Below are positions 62,227 through 64,000 of a DNA stretch of 64,000 nucleotides, one piece after another (position 1 is the stretch's first letter; each line of letters opens with the position of its first letter). The position numbers were made by a program, and so were the translations under genes. The DNA lies in assembly GCA_009773455.1 (NCBI GenBank), contig WSXU01000003.1, positions 124,001-188,000 of the forward strand. Reading direction: 5' to 3'. Below the pieces are notes generated by a model. That model was not told the DNA's origin, ran no database searches, and was given only the letters and a program-made list of their open reading frames with translations. This stretch comes from Bacteroidota bacterium (GTDB taxonomy: Bacteria > Bacteroidota > Bacteroidia > Bacteroidales > Lentimicrobiaceae).

Positions 62227-62735
62227 TGTACAATCCGGAAAGCTATATTTCGATGCTGCACCTGACACGTCATCCGGAAGGAGGCTGGTTTCGTGAGACC
62301 TACCGTGCCGAATTGCTGGTTGAAGTACCCTGGGCCAGTGAGAAGCGCAGTGCCTGCACTTCAATTTATTACCTGCTGGAATCCGGCGATTTTTCATCAT
62401 TTCACAGAATCAGATCCGATGAATCATGGCATTTTTATGATGGCTCCGCGGTTGAAATATACTGGTTTGATATTGCTGGTGAATTGTGTCAGGTATTATT
62501 AGGTAAAAATGTTATATCCGGTGAAGTCTTGCAGTGTGTGGTTCCTGCGGGTTGCTGGTTTGCGGCAAGGGTAAAGGATCCCGGAACATTTTCACTGGTG
62601 GGTTGCACCGTTGCCCCCGGGTTCGACTTCAGCGACTTTGAACTGGCTGATAGAAATGAACTGATCGAAAGCAACCCTGAGAAGAAAGAACTCATTATTT
62701 CCTTAACCAGGAAAATTCAAAGTTCAAACCAATAG
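62226..62735 (+). CDS. DUF985 cupin-fold protein
   Basis: A 169-residue soluble protein of the DUF985/YML079-like cupins. Family features are MLHLTRHPEGGWFRETYR, TSIYYLLESGDFSSFHRIRSDE, WHFYDGSAVEIYW, VVPAGCWFAA and LVGCTVAPGFDFSDFELA. The jelly-roll fold is secure; the His residues in SSFHRI and SWHFY could bind a metal or ligand. Substrate unknown. It starts within the stop codon of the barrel gene. Confidence 0.9.
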   Translation: MYNPESYISMLHLTRHPEGGWFRETYRAELLVEVPWASEKRSACTSIYYLLESGDFSSFHRIRSDESWHFYDGSAVEIYWFDIAGELCQVLLGKNVISGEVLQCVVPAGCWFAARVKDPGTFSLVGCTVAPGFDFSDFELADRNELIESNPEKKELIISLTRKIQSSNQ

Positions 62736-62769
62736 ATCCGGATTTTTATTCCAATCTTGAAAATCTGAC

Positions 62770-62827
62770 CTTAGACATTAGAAATCAGACATTAGAAATT
62801 AGACATTAGACATTAGAAATTAGTCAT
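62770..62827. repeat. Short tandem repeat after the cupin gene
   Basis: Four to five imperfect copies of a 13-14-base word (TTAGACATTAGAAA and close variants). Low complexity, AT-rich, probably slippage-derived; no terminator or promoter is apparent in it. Confidence 0.7.
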
Positions 62828-62893
62828 TTCCTTTCCCCCTTTTCTCCCCTTCTCCTTGTTACCTTGTCTTTTTCATAGAATACCAATGTTTAA

Positions 62894-63229
62894 TTAGTAG
62901 ATAAGGTGAATCTTACTCCGGTTCTTCCATCCTGCATCGTAACGGTTTTCGACAAAGAAAATCAATAAGTCAGCATCATACCTGTTTTCGGCAAACCAGA
63001 TCTTTTTATCGGCATCGTATTGATTTTCAACGAAAAACCAGCGTCCATCCTTGTCAACATCGTATCTGTTATCCACTTTGTAGACGAGCAGATCGGCATC
63101 ATAGCGGTTTTCTACAATAAACACTTTGAAATCGGCATCATAGCGATTTTCACAGGAAAAAATCAGTTGTGCTTTCGTGTTCAGTGTTGTGAACAGGATC
63201 AAAAACAGAAGGAGGATTGTATTTTTCAT
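62894..63229 (-). CDS. Small exported YDAD-repeat protein (DUF6150-like)
   Basis: A 111-residue protein from the ATG at 63229 (MKNTILLLFLILFTTLNTKA, signal peptide). A longer frame starting at 63286 runs into trmN6 and lacks a signal. The mature part is six copies of a 13-15-residue unit: NRYDADFKVFIVE, NRYDADLLVYKVD, NRYDVDKDGRWFFVE, NQYDADKKIWFAE, NRYDADLLIFFVE, and NRYDAGWKN, ending RSKIHLIY. I recall this family as DUF6150, from memory and not checked. The regular strand-turn units suggest a small beta-solenoid or stack, with one Asp per turn that could bind calcium. Function is unknown. Confidence 0.75.
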   Translation of the reverse strand: MKNTILLLFLILFTTLNTKAQLIFSCENRYDADFKVFIVENRYDADLLVYKVDNRYDVDKDGRWFFVENQYDADKKIWFAENRYDADLLIFFVENRYDAGWKNRSKIHLIY

Positions 63230-63275
63230 CCGGTGTACTTTGACGGATTTTTCACAAAAATGATGCCTGCGAAAG

Positions 63276-63980
63276 CTAAAAATCAAGATAAAATAAGCTG
63301 GTCAGTTTTTTGTATTCATTGGTATATTCACCAGATTCGTTCCGGATGGTGAGTTCTGAATTTTCCATTGGCATCTGTTGCCTTGCAAATTCAAGCAGCA
63401 GCCGGTTGGCTTCTTTGCCTGCTTTAGGAATGACCGTCAATTTTCTGACCAGGAACAATCCGGTTTTTGCAGCGATGTCAATAAATAGATAACCTTCGGC
63501 CACCGGCAGCACAAGGCTTAACCGGCCATCAGGGGCCAACAGCTTAGCGGACGCGAAGGCCAGGTCTTCAAAAGGGAGCAGATCGTTGTGCCGGGCGTTG
63601 CTGCGTTCAGGATCCGGGGCCTTCAATGAATTTATAAAAAAGGGTGGATTCGAAATAATGTGATCAAAACTGCCATCCCGCTGTGTGGTAAGAAAATCCT
63701 GAAGACTCACACACCTTGCTTCAAGCGTGTCTGCCCATGAGCTTTTGCCAAAATTAGCCATAGCGGTTTCAACGACCACCGGATCAATATCTATTGCAGT
63801 AATCTGAGCCTCTGACCGCTGGGCAGCCATCAGGGCCAGCAACCCGCATCCGGTGCCGATATCAAGAATTCTGCGACTATTTTCCAGCTTTGCCCAGGCA
63901 CCGAGCAAAACAGAGTCGGTGCCCACTTTCATCGGGCATCCGGCATCGTCAACAATAAATTGTTTGAAACGGAAAGGCAT
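63276..63980 (-). CDS. trmN6: tRNA1(Val) (adenine-37-N6)-methyltransferase
   Basis: A 234-residue class I SAM methyltransferase that modifies A37 of tRNA1(Val). Motif I is ILDIGTGCGLLAL (38-50), followed by AIDIDPVVVETAMAN (motif II), DHIISNPPFF with the NPPF catalytic motif (111-114), and LSLVLPVAEGY. The N-terminal FRFKQFIVDDAGCPMKVGTDS is characteristic of TrmN6/YfiC. A -7 element ends four bases before the ATG. It may be the sole gene on its transcript. Confidence 0.93.
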   Translation of the reverse strand: MPFRFKQFIVDDAGCPMKVGTDSVLLGAWAKLENSRRILDIGTGCGLLALMAAQRSEAQITAIDIDPVVVETAMANFGKSSWADTLEARCVSLQDFLTTQRDGSFDHIISNPPFFINSLKAPDPERSNARHNDLLPFEDLAFASAKLLAPDGRLSLVLPVAEGYLFIDIAAKTGLFLVRKLTVIPKAGKEANRLLLEFARQQMPMENSELTIRNESGEYTNEYKKLTSLFYLDF

Positions 63981-63984
63981 GGTG

Positions 63985-63992
63985 CAAAGTTA
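63985..63992 (-). promoter_or_regulatory. -7 element of trmN6, four bases before the start codon
   Basis: TAACTTTG on the minus strand, then CACC, then the ATG at 63980. The -33 region lies outside the window. Confidence 0.58.
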
Positions 63993-64000
63993 TAAAATCA

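Overview
The window is chromosomal DNA from a member of the Bacteroidota, most likely class Bacteroidia; the order is inferred and the species is not identified. The evidence is consistent: a fused lpxC-fabZ gene, a PorX response regulator with a PglZ domain, several exported proteins ending in type IX secretion (T9SS) sorting domains of both the 'type A' and 'gliding-motility C-terminal' kinds, a TonB-dependent receptor paired with a DUF4249 lipoprotein, and promoters of the TTG-N19-21-TAnnTTTG type used by the Bacteroidota housekeeping sigma factor. I saw no tRNA, rRNA, CRISPR array, prophage or insertion sequence.

Layout. 0-6 kb: the 5' part of an exported protein running off the window edge, two small exported or membrane proteins, ftsE, and two glycosyltransferases. 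6-11 kb: a 1665-residue T9SS protein (FG-GAP/VCBS repeats, lamin-tail-like domain, seven Ig-like repeats, sorting domain). 11-21 kb: murB, a sodium/solute symporter, and a surface-polysaccharide block (glycosyltransferase, flippase, two tandem Wzz-like chain-length proteins, O-antigen ligase). 21-28 kb, minus strand: lipid A genes (lpxD, lpxC-fabZ, lpxA) with an HD hydrolase upstream and an ABC ATPase, efp and a second lpxD-like gene downstream. 28-31.5 kb: porX-tsaE-ald. 31.5-43 kb: mixed metabolism and envelope genes (purB, LUD protein, a broken TonB-dependent receptor with its lipoprotein, proline dehydrogenase, aroB, a class D beta-lactamase, a LutA-like protein, a PKD lipoprotein). 43.6-58.3 kb: an island of T9SS-exported surface proteins plus a DUF748 envelope protein. 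58-64 kb: a methyltransferase/spermidine-synthase-like gene, tex, a short zone of intergenic repeats, an outer-membrane barrel, a DUF985 cupin, a small tandem-repeat exported protein, and trmN6.

How it fits together. Much of the window builds or decorates the cell envelope: lipid A synthesis, O-polysaccharide assembly and ligation, and large T9SS cargo proteins. Many T9SS cargo proteins are anchored through an A-type LPS in this phylum. porX, the T9SS response regulator, lies in the same window as its likely cargo. Two genes (the TonB-dependent receptor at 35.4-37.8 kb and an adhesin at 46.7-50.4 kb) are broken in the same unusual way: about 35 bases appear to be missing at each break, with the same change of frame. 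This is the most useful point to test, because it separates real gene decay from an assembly artefact. I did not find a clearly new multi-gene system. The most interesting candidates are the shared C-terminal module of the three adhesins, the small exported protein translationally coupled between two of them, and a set of apparently leaderless mRNAs.
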